Source: Dasypus novemcinctus (Eukaryota > Chordata > Mammalia > Cingulata > Dasypodidae). From it: DNA of 64,000 nt. Positions 49,140 through 59,320 of this stretch are shown piece by piece. The notes beneath the pieces are model-generated. The model was not told where the DNA came from. It was given only the letters and a program-made list of their open reading frames with translations, and did not search any database. Position 1 is the first letter of the stretch. Every line of letters begins with the position of its first letter. A program made the translations under genes and the position numbers. The stretch lies in NCBI RefSeq assembly GCF_030445035.2, contig NC_080683.1, forward strand, positions 121,505,225 to 121,569,224, written 5' to 3'.

Positions 49140-50458
49140 TGGAGAGCCCCAACTAGGACCGTGGGAAGATGGCAGACTAGGAAACTCAAGTAATCTGTCC
49201 CTCCATCAAAACAACTATTGAAATGGCAGGAACAGTCTGAATCATGTATTCGGAAACTCTGGAGTGTAGTGGAACAGTGTGCAGTATCCAGGGAGGAGCA
49301 GGAGGAAGAGGCTGGTAAATTATGATAAACACTGATGAATCCCACCCTCCCTGCAATGGCTCCGATCATCAGTCCCCCAGACTAGTAGCTGCAGCAGTGG
49401 GGACTGGAGCTCAGAATCCTGGCACAGCTTGTTGTAGCCAGGATGGACAAAAAGACCTTGTCCTCCAAACTCCAGGGGTGTATGGTCTGATCATAGATCT
49501 CTACTTTTGATCAACCACTTCAGATCACAGGGGGCTGCCTCTGAGGGTGGCCGTTGTTCCCAAACCCATCAGGCAAAGATGGCAGAGGAATTTTAAAGAG
49601 AGAAGCCTTCCTTAAATCTACAGAAAATAGTGTAATACCTGCATTAACTGGTCAGGTGCTCAATCAAGAAAACACAGTTTCAAAAGCCGTAGAATCAGCT
49701 CTTGGTGCCATTTCTGGTCATCCTCTACCCCTCCAGCCTATGCTTCCATTGTGGGTCCTGTCCCAGCTCCAGAGAGAACAGAGTGCCCCCTGTAAGCATA
49801 TTGGGGTGCCTGTGAGTGTCAATCTGTCCAGTGGACGTGTGGGAGACTGAGCTGGGGAATTTGCATCAGGTTTGCCCTCCCAGAGTTTGTCCTGAGGGCA
49901 GCGAAGCAGTTTGCAGACAGATGGGACAGTGTGAAAAACAATTAAGTTGAAGCAGTCTGGAGCAAAGGACCACCTCATTAAATCACTCAAGAGAGTACCC
50001 AGAAGGGGATGACAGCCTATTTCAAAGAGAGAAGAGGGAGCATTCTCTACAACTCCTGTACATTGTAAACAGATTTTTTAAGACCAATAGCTAGCACAAG
50101 CCCAAGAAAAGAAGCAAGGCCCATGGTTCCATGCACACTTAGAGAAGACAGGGAGCACCTAGCTCTTTGCATTTACCTGAGGCTTTGCTTCTTGATAGGA
50201 GACCTAAGCTCCAAAGGTCATCAGCCAAAGCAGAATATTTTGCAAAGACAGTGAAAGGTGCTTTTGCTTTGATTTGTTCATTTTGATAAGCTCCTGGCAT
50301 TGAAAAAAAATCTATGTCCTATGACCAGCACAATACAAACTTAAGGAACAGAATTCTCAGGGACTATACCACAGAGTTAACAGTTAAAACAATTAAAATG
50401 TACATTAAAATGTATAATATTAAAATATTAATATTACAAGACAAAAAAGAAACAGAAA

Positions 50459-51640
50459 GTGATGACCCATCCAAAGGAACAAGATGAAAATCCAGAAACC
50501 ATCAATGAAGAGGACCACACTTTGATTTACCAAACAAAGATTTTAAAAGTTATTCTTGATGTCACAACCATCAAGATGCTTCAACCAGGAAGACACCAAA
50601 AAATGAGTGGATACTGCAACCAGCAGATGCTGCAACCAGCAGATGCCACAACCGCCACAACCAGCAAATGTCTCAAGTGCTGCAACAAGCAGATGCCGCA
50701 ATGTGCAGATGCTGTGACCAGCAGACACCACAAGCACCACAATGGGCAGATGCCACAACAAGCAGATGGTGCAACCAGCAAGGAGTGGCTCAAGTGATTG
50801 GGCACTTGCCTCCCACATGGGAGGTTCCAGGTTCAGTTCCTGTGCCTCCTAAAGATGAGCAGACAGACAAGGGAACCACCTTGGGGAGGTGAAGATAAGA
50901 ATGATTTAAAAATAAATAAATTTATTTTTTAAAGTTATCCTCAATTTGAGGAAATAAAGGAAATCATGGAGAAGAAATTAAAGGAAAGGAGAAAACAGTG
51001 AATGGATAATATGGAAATCACTTTGAGATTCTCAAAAGGAGCAAAACAGAAATACTAGAGTTGAAGAACACAATAACTGAAGTGAAAATACCCCAGACAG
51101 TTTCAACAGCAAATTGGAGATGGCAGAAGAAAGAACCAGCGATCTCAAAGATAAGGCAACTGTAATGATTTAGGCTGAGGAGCAGAATGATAAAAGAATA
51201 AAAAAGGATGAGCTGAACCTTAGAGACTTGTTGGATAAGTATACTAATATATGCATTATGGGAGTCCCAGAGGAGAAGGAAGAGAGAAAGGCACAGAGGA
51301 GTATTCCAAGAAATAATGTCATAAACTAACCAAAGTTAGTGGAAGACTTGAATATGCTCATTCAAGCAGACAAGTAAACTCAAAGAGATCCATTCCTAGT
51401 CACCCAGTAATCAAATTTTCCAATGCCAAAGACCAGGAGAGAGTTTTAAAAGCTGCAAGAGAAAAGCAATGAGTTTTGTACAAGGAATTTTCAGTAGCAT
51501 TCAGTGCCGATTTCTCTTCAGAAACCATGGAGGCAGGAGGCAGTGGTATGAAATATTTAAAGTGCTGAAAGGAAATAATTGCTAAGCAAGAATTTTATAT
51601 CCTGCAAGACTTTCCTTCAAAAATGAGGGAGAGATTAAGA
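50459..51640 (+). pseudogene. L1-4 ORF1 remnant, split by a SINE
   Basis: The N-terminal piece (MTHPKEQDENPETINEEDH from 50459) is followed by the SINE, then from 50943 a coiled coil, ICIMGVPEE near 51250, and broken RNA-binding and C-terminal domains to about 51640. Many stops; older than ORF1 of L1-1 to L1-3. Confidence 0.6.
50558..50930 (+). mobile_element. 5'-truncated dimeric SINE with expanded linker
   Basis: Flanked by aaagttattctt (50546-50557) and aaagttatcctc (50931-50942), a 12-base duplication with two mismatches. Head 1 is missing. A linker made of many copies of 'aaccagcagatgc'-like 12-15 base words fills about 50590-50775, then head 2 ('gagtggctcaagtgattggg') and the tail follow. 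The linker is about twice as long as in the SINE at 39303-39590. Confidence 0.8.
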
Positions 51641-51744
51641 CATTAGGTTCAGTTGGTATAAAATCAAATATGATTTTTATAGATTTAGGATATTAAATTT
51701 TAACCCCATGATAACAACAAAGAAAATACATGAAAAATATATTC

Positions 51745-51930
51745 TGGGAAACAGATGTGACTCAGTGATTGAGCTCCTGCCTACCACATGGGAGGTCCTA
51801 GGTTCAGTTCCCCATGCCTCCTAAAAGGAAGATGAGTGCAAACAATGAGGGGGTGAAGAGAAGCAAACAAAATAAATAAAAAAATTAAATATATATATAT
51901 GCATATATATATATATATATATACTTAAAT
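51745..51930 (+). mobile_element. Xenarthran-type SINE with (TA)n tail
   Basis: Head 'gggaaacagatgtgactcag' and 'ggtcctaggttcagttccc', body 'gcaaacaatgagggggtg', then 'aaataaataaaaaaattaaa' running into an (AT)n microsatellite to about 51925. Confidence 0.75.
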
Positions 51931-52079
51931 AAATGAGACGGGACTCAAAATGGTAAAAAATATTTAAAAATCAAATAAATATGGAAATAGGCTTTAAAAG
52001 AAAAAGTTAGGGTCAATAAAAGTATAAGATTTATAAAGACAAAATAGCAAAAAGGCAGAAGAAAGCACTGCATTATCAG

Positions 52080-52491
52080 TAGTTACTTTAAATATAAATG
52101 AATTAAACTTTCCAGTCAAAAGGCAGAGATTGATAGAGTGGATAAAATAATCATGATCCAGCCACAGTCTGTTTGTAATAAACTCATCTTAAACTCAAAG
52201 GCATAAGTAGGTTGAAAGTGAAAGAATATAAAATATATACTATGAAAGTAATAATCAAAAGAGAGCTGAGGAAGCTATACTGATATCAAATAAAATAGAC
52301 TTTAAATCAAAAACTGTTGTGAGGGACAAAGAAAGATATCATATACTGATAAATGGGTCAAGTCAACAAGAAAACATAGTAAATATAAATACATATGCAC
52401 CTAACAACAGTTACATATGAAGCAAATATTGACAGATTTGAAAGGCAAAATAGATGGTTGTACATTCATAGTGGGAGATTTCAGTGCACCA
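52080..52491 (+). pseudogene. L1-4 ORF2 endonuclease remnant, part 1
   Basis: Broken frames give LNINELNFPVKRQR near 52090, NKIDFKSKTVVRDKE near 52290 and TYAPNN near 52395, the L1 endonuclease order. Coding continuity is cut at 52491 by the retroposon insertion and resumes at 59321. Confidence 0.6.
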
Positions 52492-53885
52492 TTTTTTTCA
52501 TCTTTTTTTAAAAGATACATACATCACACAAAATGTTACATTAAAAAATATAAGAGGAAGAGGTTGGTGGAGTAAGGAGCAACTAGAGTCAGCTCCTACT
52601 ATAGGGCAGTTAGTAAACACCCAGAGCTATCTGGAGCTAAATGAAGTACCTGTGTGGGGGCTCCAAGAGGCCAGAAGAGCATCCTGCCACATCTTTGAAG
52701 GAATGGAAGGAGGAGACTGCCCATCTGCAGAGAAGATTCCTGAGTAGAGCGTTGCACACCATGGAGGCCAGTGCCCATCCTCCACTGGAGGCACAAGTTG
52801 CCTCAGGAGCTGTTCAGTGGCTGGAATTGAAAGCTCCACTTCCCAAACACAGAAGAGATGGTTGGGCACCAACTTCATCTACTGATGAATAAATTCAGAA
52901 GGCTAAAGTATAATCCTGAGAATAGCTAAAGTTTGAACCTATCCAAGCCAGAGAGAGGCCACTAGCTGCCATCTTAAGTCCATACCTGACATGAGTCCAC
53001 CTGGAGCAGACTGAAAATCACAGTTCTGGTAGGGACCAGCTTCTTTCCATCCAGATAATATTGCAGCTCTAGCATAAGCCCCAAACCCACCTCTGGCAGG
53101 AAGGAAGCTGGGGGAACCTGTGCCAGCCACTCTGGGAAATTACGGTCCAAGCCACAGAGGCTGGTGGTTATCCTACTTTGGCAGTGCAAGCTGTGCCAGG
53201 ACCTATTCTGTGGCAGGAATTTTAAGCTCCATTTCCAAAAACAGGGGAGGAGGAGAAGGTTGGCTACCAATTTCAAATACTGGTTGGTGGATTTGGCTGG
53301 CTGGAGTATAACCATAAGAATAGCTTAATTTTGAACTTGTCCAGGTCAGAAAGAGGCTGGCAGCCACCATTTGACTCTGCCACCAGAATGAGGGGAATCC
53401 TGGCTGACCAAAAATCACTGTAATGGTTGGAACTGGTTTCTTTCACCCAGATTGGCCTGCAGCCCCAGCCTAAGTGTCAGACTCACCTCTGGCAGGAAGG
53501 AGGCTGGCCGACCCTGCACCAGCCTATCCAGGTAACTGCAGGTACCTTTGGCTGGCACAGACTGAATAATCAAAAGTCTAGTGGGGCAACTGAGGTCATC
53601 TTGGACCCACACTGCATAGATTGCTGCCCATACTGGCAGCTCCATCCCCACCACCAGCAGGGGAGAAAGAGACATGAAGCTTCATCAGTCTCTCTGGACA
53701 ACTAGAGTCTAGGCCTGCACAACTTGGATTATTCCACACAGCTGTAACTCTGTGCCTACACCTGGCAAAGGAGAAAGTTGGGAGAACCCTCATTGATCCC
53801 TGGGGTAATGAGGGCAGCTTGAGTTGCCACAGCTTATAGCACCAACTACATCCTTGGTTCCTACTGCACAATCAGCAAGGTAGAA

Positions 53886-54922
53886 ATGGCAAGATGCCCT
53901 AAACGAAAGAGAAAAACTGCACCCAGAATAAATACTTCAGTAAGCCAGGAGCCAAGACACCAACAAAAAATTACAATCCACACCAAGAAACAGGGAGATA
54001 TGGCCCAGTTAAAGGAACAAGATAAGCCTCCAGATGACATAAAGGAGTTGAGACAACTAATCATAGATGTTCAAATAAATCTCCTTATAAATTCAATAAG
54101 ATGGCTAAAGAGATTAAGAATATTAAGAAAACACTGGATGAGCACAAAGAAGAACTTGAAAGCATACACAGAAAAATAGCAGATCTTATGGGAATGAAAG
54201 GTGCAATAAATTAAATTTTAAAAAAACATTGGAATCATATAATACCAGATTTGAAGAGGCAGAAGAAAGGATTGGTGAGCTTGAAGAAATGACCTCTGAA
54301 AGTGAACGTAAAAAAGAACAGATGAAGAAAAGAATGGAAAAAATTGAACAAGGTTTCAGGGAACTAAATGACAGCAAAAGACATGCAGAAATATGTGTCA
54401 TGGGTGTCCCAGAAAAAGAAGAGAAGGAAAAAGGGGCAGAAGAAATATTTAAAGAAGTAATGGTAGAAAGTTTCCCAACCCTATTGAAGGACATAAGATA
54501 TCCATGTCCAAGAAGTACAACATACTCCCATCTGAAGAAATCTGAATAGACCAACTCTGAGACTCATAGTATTCAAAATGTCAAATGCCAAAGACAAAGA
54601 GAGAATTCGAAGAACAGCAAGAGAAAAACAATGCATAACATATAAAGGATACCTAATAAGATTAAATGCTAATTTCTCACCAGACACCATGAATGCAAAA
54701 AGACAGTGATGTGATATATTTAAGATACTACAACAGAAAAACTCCAAGCCAAGAATCTTATATCCAGCAACATTGTCTTTCAAAAATGAGGGCAAGATTA
54801 GAACATTCACAGATAAACAAAAACTGAGAGAGTTTCTAACCAAGAGACCAGATTTTCAGGAAATTCTAAAGGGTGTGCTAGAGCCTAAAAAAGAAAAGAA
54901 AAGAAAAGAGACAGAGGCCTAG
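53886..54922 (+). pseudogene. L1 ORF1 remnant of L1-3, the best preserved in the window
   Basis: It starts at an ATG at 53886 (MARCPKRKRKTAPRINTS) with a basic N-terminus, then QLKEQDKPPDDIKELRQLI. A shift near 54100 breaks the coiled coil, and a long frame from about 54229 gives FEEAEERIGELEEMTSESE, ELNDSKRHAEICVMGVPEKE and EEIFKEVMVESFPTLLKD. The C-terminal domain continues in another frame with TFTDKQKLREF near 54810 and ends in a Lys-rich extension and a stop near 54920. ORF1p would bind L1 RNA; this copy cannot be translated whole. Confidence 0.8.
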
Positions 54923-55017
54923 GAGAAAGTCTAGAAATAAAGATTATATCAATAAAAGTAACTAAAAGTGTCAAAAGAGTGGTAAAAATAAAATATGACA
55001 GATAAAACTCAAATAGG

Positions 55018-55700
55018 AATAAACTTAACCAATGTTGTAAAGCACTTGGTTTCAGAAAACTGCAACTCAATGTTAAAAGAAATCAAAAAAGACCTAAATA
55101 ACTGGAAGGAAAACTCCATGCTCATGGATTATAAGACAAAATATCATTAAGATGTCAATTCTACTCAAATTAATATACAGGCTCTATGCAATCCCAATAA
55201 AAAGTTTGCCAGCATTTTTTTAAATTGAAAACATAGTTATCAAATTTGTTTGGAAGGGTAAGTGGTCCTGAAGAGCCAGAAACATCTTAAAAAGGAATAG
55301 CAAACTCTCCTCTCTAGATTTTAAATTACATTACCTAGCTATAGTGGTAAAAACAGCATGGTACTGGCATAAAGACAGACACATAGACTAATGGAACCAA
55401 ATTGATGGTTCAGAAACAGACCCTCACATGTATGGTCAAGTGATTTTTGCCTAGGTTGTCAAACCCACACAGCTCAGGCAGAACAGTCCATTCAACAAAT
55501 GGTGCTGAAAGAACTGGGTATCCATAGCCAAAGAAGGAAAGAGAACCCCTATCTTACACCTTATCCAAAAATTAATTCAAAATGGATCAAAAACCTAAAA
55601 ATAAAAACAATAACCCTAAAGTTTCTAGAAGAAATTGTAGGAAAATATCTTCAAGACCTGGTGGTAGGTGGTAGATTCTTAAAGGAGATAAGAGGAGGAC
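55018..55700 (+). pseudogene. L1 ORF2 C-terminal-half fragment of L1-3
   Basis: From about 55018 it matches the post-RT-core part of ORF2 in broken frames. A longer open piece at 55499-55723 gives HSQRRKENPYLTPYPKINSK and WIKNLKIKTITLKFLEE, characteristic of L1 ORF2, then fuses into 3' UTR sequence ('aaaggagataagaggagg') shared with L1-1 near 12078. The endonuclease and RT catalytic centres are absent. Confidence 0.78.
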
Positions 55701-56048
55701 TGAGATGGACTACTGATGTTTAATGTATGTAGCAGTTTTAATCAGCTTTACTGTAGAAGTGTGGAAATGTATATAGTGGATGGTAACACATAGTAACAGC
55801 TAGTTTATAAATGGGGATTGATTGAAAATGGTAGTCTAGATACATAAATGCCAATTAACAGAATGCTAGAGAATATCTAGAAACAGAACAGCGCAATATA
55901 CCAAGAGGTGGATGAGCATTTTGGTTGACGGTACAGATGCAAGAGTGTCCTTTGTGAGCTAGAGCAAATGTACATCACTATCTCAGGGTGGTGGGAATGT
56001 GGAGAAGCATGGGAAAAATACAACTGGAGTGAACTATGGACAGTGGTT

Positions 56049-56364
56049 TGCTGTGAGCAGCTCAGTGATAGGTTGCCTAGAAGGGAAGGCAATTCACAAC
56101 TTAGAGAAATAAAAGGACAGAAAGAGAGACACAAGACAGGAGATAAAGATGGGACCAGGGGACTCACAGCTTCTGGAAATGAAAGCCTCATCCTTAGTTT
56201 CCACCTCGTATTTATTGGAAACTACTGAGCAGCTGTTTGCTATCTGAACTGCAAAATCATCTACAATATAATAGGGAACAAGTGCAATATCTACAATAGA
56301 AGAGGTGTAACATTTACAATAAGGAACAAGTCATACAAAGTTCAAACACAAGTATTTTCCCACA
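56049..56364 (-). repeat. 3' LTR of the ERV2-like provirus
   Basis: On minus it starts TGTGGGAAAATAC and ends AGCTGCTCACAGCA. A polyadenylation signal AATAAA lies at 56216-56211. It is preceded on minus by the purine-only run AAAAAGGGAGAAA. Confidence 0.85.
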
Positions 56365-56377
56365 TTTCTCCCTTTTT
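56365..56377 (-). other. Polypurine tract
   Basis: The minus strand reads AAAAAGGGAGAAA directly before the 3' LTR, the expected plus-strand primer for reverse transcription. Confidence 0.75.
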
Positions 56378-58063
56378 GTTTTTGCTAAGTTTACACAAAT
56401 GACCTTTCACTGATTAACAAAATTTCCTGCAGAATATTTTCACTTTTAGGTTAAAACAATACTCACTAAATTTTTTCTCAATACATTCAACAAGGTACAT
56501 TTATATATCACCTACAGCTCATCAAATCACTTAGTACATAATATGTTACATTAGTAAAGTTCTAATTAATATTCAAGCATTTTATACATAATCCATAACT
56601 GCAACAACAAACAATAAGACGTCCAACTAGCAGACATTTAACGAATAGACTTTCATTTCTTATGGGCTTAAAATTCCCAACCAGCAAAGCTATATAGGCC
56701 AGTACTCGATATTAGTGCTGGCCACATCCAATTACAGGCTAAGTCATTAGCCACCTTCTCCCTCTTTTTTTATTTTTTAAAGCAGCCTGCTGGAGGTCCT
56801 CCTACTCCCATGAAGGACCTTTCCTAATTAACACATCTTAGTGAGTGAGAAAAGATTTTTAGTATTCCAACAATATTACAAATTCTACTAACATGAGAAA
56901 CATTGTACTTTATCAATTACAGCAGAAAGTAGCAGGGACCTTACAGCTTGTCCCAATTGTTTGCATATGCCAGGCCCTTAAAATACCATTGTCTCTGATA
57001 TTTCTTAGGGTCACTGCCACAGGTTTCTTCTATGTAGCCAGATTCATTGCCATCAGGCCAGGGCAGAAAGCCTTGAAGAAATGCGAAAGTCCATTGTTGA
57101 CCTTTTCACAGTTTTTGCACTTTTTATATTCATTCAGGCTTGTTTTACTTTTACAAAACACAATTCGCTGAATGCTACCACAATACCTTTACAACTTGCT
57201 ATATGCATACTAGTTCTGTTCCACATATCTCCATTTCTGATTTTATAAAATTAACCATTTTATTTTAGGACAAAAATATACCTTATAACATTTCAGTTAG
57301 CATTCCCACAAACTTTTTACCTTTTGTAATATTGAATCTTTTACATCTCTTATTTTATCCTTCCTTGCTCTTCTTTTTTCCCTTTATTCCTTTTTCTCTT
57401 TCTATCTTTTTCCTTCCTTTTTCTCTCTCCTCTTTTTCTTTTTTCTTCCATTTTCTATTTCTATCTCTTTTTTTCCTTCCTTCTTTTTCTTCCTTTTTCT
57501 TTCTTTCTTTTTTCTTTTTTCTTTCCTTTCTTTCTTTTTCTTTCTTTTTTAAACAACTACATACTGAAACAATTACAACACACACTAACATTGAACAAAC
57601 ACAAAAGCAGTTCCAAATCTATTAACCTAGAATTTCTTCATTGCTTCCTTTTATAATTCGACATTTCTTTTCCAGTTTTCCTCCTCTCAATTTTCTTCTT
57701 AATCTCTTTCTGTCCCCAAGCCATACTTGCTTTATGATGCCATGCTTGAAGAAGTTCTGTACTTTAGGTACTTTGATGTAAAGCCATTCTAGTCTTCAGA
57801 ATGAGACCCAGCCATGCGGTCTCCAGCGTCTGTCTCTCCATCTGCATGACGGGAGGTTCTGGGTTCCACAGGAACTTTTGTCATCTCTTGGTGTTCATGG
57901 TACGGCTTTATCTGAGGAGCTGGTACCCACACAGGACGTTCTCCATCTCCTGAGGAAATAAAAGCAAACCCTCGAGGACTGTGAAGGCTTTCTAAACCAC
58001 TCCGGGGTCTGTGACATTACACCAACTTTAGTTTCACTTGAGGCAATCCTTCTTCCCTTCAGA
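56378..58063 (-). other. Internal region of the ERV2-like provirus, no intact gene
   Basis: About 1.7 kb, mostly closed in all minus frames. A pyrimidine-rich plus strand at 57355-57550 gives a Lys/Glu/Arg-only minus frame (57591-57355) that is low-complexity, not a real protein. Just after the PBS (58060-57780) a minus frame has the phrase RPVWVPAPQIKPYHEHQEM, possibly a leader or spliced-exon coding remnant; I do not recognise it with confidence. Confidence 0.5.
57355..57550. repeat. Polypyrimidine tract (TTTTCC)n in the provirus
   Basis: Almost 200 bases of T and C on the plus strand, for example 'ttccttcctttttctctctcc' in part. Likely slippage-expanded after insertion. Confidence 0.85.
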
Positions 58064-58080
58064 CACCGCATTGGGCACCA
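58064..58080 (-). other. Primer binding site, tRNA-Lys-like
   Basis: Minus strand TGGTGCCCAATGCGGTG, two bases inside the 5' LTR. It resembles the lysine-tRNA PBS of betaretrovirus-like ERVs (TGGCGCCCAACGTGGGG) with several changes. Confidence 0.6.
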
Positions 58081-58082
58081 GT

Positions 58083-58392
58083 TGCTGGGATCAGCTCAGT
58101 GGTAGATTGGCTCGAAGGGAAGGCAATTCACAACTTAGAGAAATAAAAAGACAGAGAGACACGAGACAGGAGATAAAGATGGGACCAAGGGACTCACAGC
58201 TTTTGGAATTGAGAGCCTTGACCCTAGTTTCCACATCATATTTATTGGAAACTACTGAGCAGCTATTTGCTATCTGAACTGCAACATCATCTACAATAAT
58301 AAGGAACAATTGCAACATCTACAATAGAACAAGTGTAACATTTACAATAAGGAACAGGTCATACAAAGTTCAAGCACAATTATTTTCCCACA
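58083..58392 (-). repeat. 5' LTR of the ERV2-like provirus
   Basis: Starts on minus TGTGGGAAAATAA and ends GATCCCAGCA. AATAAA at 58246-58241. Confidence 0.85.
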
Positions 58393-58602
58393 GTGGTTAG
58401 CAGTAATAATATAATATTATTGCATCTATGCCAAAGATGAACCATGTTGATAATAGGAAAGTATGGAAAATGTGTGCCAAATGTACCCTATGGACATGGT
58501 AACAATCAGGTGATATTATATTATTTGTAACAAATGTTCCACCAGTGTGGTATGTTGATAGAGTGGTGCTGTTTGGGAACTCTGCATATGTGCATGATTG
58601 TT

Positions 58603-59133
58603 TTATAAGTTTACAGCTTCTGTCATAAAAAATATATATATTTAAAAAATAATAATAGAGTGGGTTAGGGGGGAAATACACCAAATATAAGATAAGGACT
58701 ATAATCAGTACTAAGATTTTGACAATATTCTTTCAAAATTTGTAACAAACATCTCATGACAATACAAAGTGTTGGTGAAGGGTTGATGTATGAGACCCCT
58801 GTATGATGTTATGCATGTTTGCACTGTAAGTTCACAACTTTTACTATACACTTTTTGTTTATGTATGCTCATATATAAATGATGTAAAGATAATAATGGA
58901 GGGTTGGGGGAAAATCCTTTGGTTAGTAGTAATTTTGACAATGCTCTTTAATTATCAGTTAAAAAGGTTTAACAACAATGCAAGGTATTAGTGGTAGGGT
59001 GAGGTGTAAGAGTATGATTTTATATATGTTTGTTTTTTGTAAGTTCACAACTACTACTGTACACTTATTGTTTGTGTATGTTTATGTATGAGTGATATAC
59101 TTCAATAAATTAAAAATATATATAAATACATAT
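58603..59133 (+). repeat. L1-3 3' UTR modules
   Basis: Anchors 'ttataagtttacagc', 'ctgtaagttcacaac' and 'ttgtaagttcacaac' at 58603, 58824 and 59037, spaced about 221 and 213, followed by 'caataaattaaaaatatat' at the end. Confidence 0.7.
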
Positions 59134-59320
59134 ATATAAGAGGTTCCCATATACCCCACTCCTCCTACATGAACAACTTCCTTCCTTAGTGTGGTACATT
59201 CATTGCATTTGATGAATACATTTTGGAGCATTGCTATATAACATGGATTATAGTTTATGTTGTACTTTACACATTTGCCCAGTCCATTCAGTGGGCTATG
59301 GCAGGATATGTAATGTCCTG

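Larger units (their letters stand above)
56043..58398 (-). mobile_element. Short class II (ERV2)-like provirus with two LTRs and 6-base TSD
   Basis: Target duplication gtggtt at 56043-56048 and 58393-58398. LTRs 56049-56364 and 58083-58392 differ at roughly one base in ten by eye. On minus the order is 5' LTR (58392-58083), a lysine-type PBS (58080-58064), 1.7 kb internal, a polypurine tract at 56377-56365 and the 3' LTR. A 6-base duplication and a Lys-type PBS fit the betaretrovirus-like class. Gag, protease and RT are not recognisable, so this is a deleted or non-autonomous provirus. Confidence 0.85.
52548..59143 (+). mobile_element. Internally deleted L1 (L1-3), split by a class II-like provirus
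   Basis: The duplicated bases atataagagg (52548-52557 and 59134-59143) flank it and join into continuous family-U sequence. Inside: 5' UTR with a short tandem array, ORF1 (53886-54922), a jump near 55018 into the ORF2 segment after the RT core, a second jump near 55675 into the 3' UTR, then the provirus (56049-58392) and three 3' UTR modules. Without the provirus the copy is about 4.2 kb, like L1-2. Confidence 0.85.
52492..59320 (-). mobile_element. Retroposon (family U), antisense, itself split by L1-3; TSD in L1-4
   Basis: Flanks tcagtgcacca (52481-52491) and tcaatgcgcca (59321-59331) are an 11-base duplication of L1-4 ORF2 with two mismatches. The insertion starts with poly-T, then 'aaagatacatacatcacac', the inverted tail of the element at 29690-30050, and continues after L1-3 at 59144 with 'ttcccatataccccactcc'. 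Without L1-3 it is about 250 bases, a 5'-truncated retroposon. Confidence 0.75.

Noticed and set aside
57332..57625. Phe/Ser-rich plus ORF and Lys/Glu-rich minus ORF
   Set aside because: Both are translations of a low-complexity polypyrimidine/polypurine tract.
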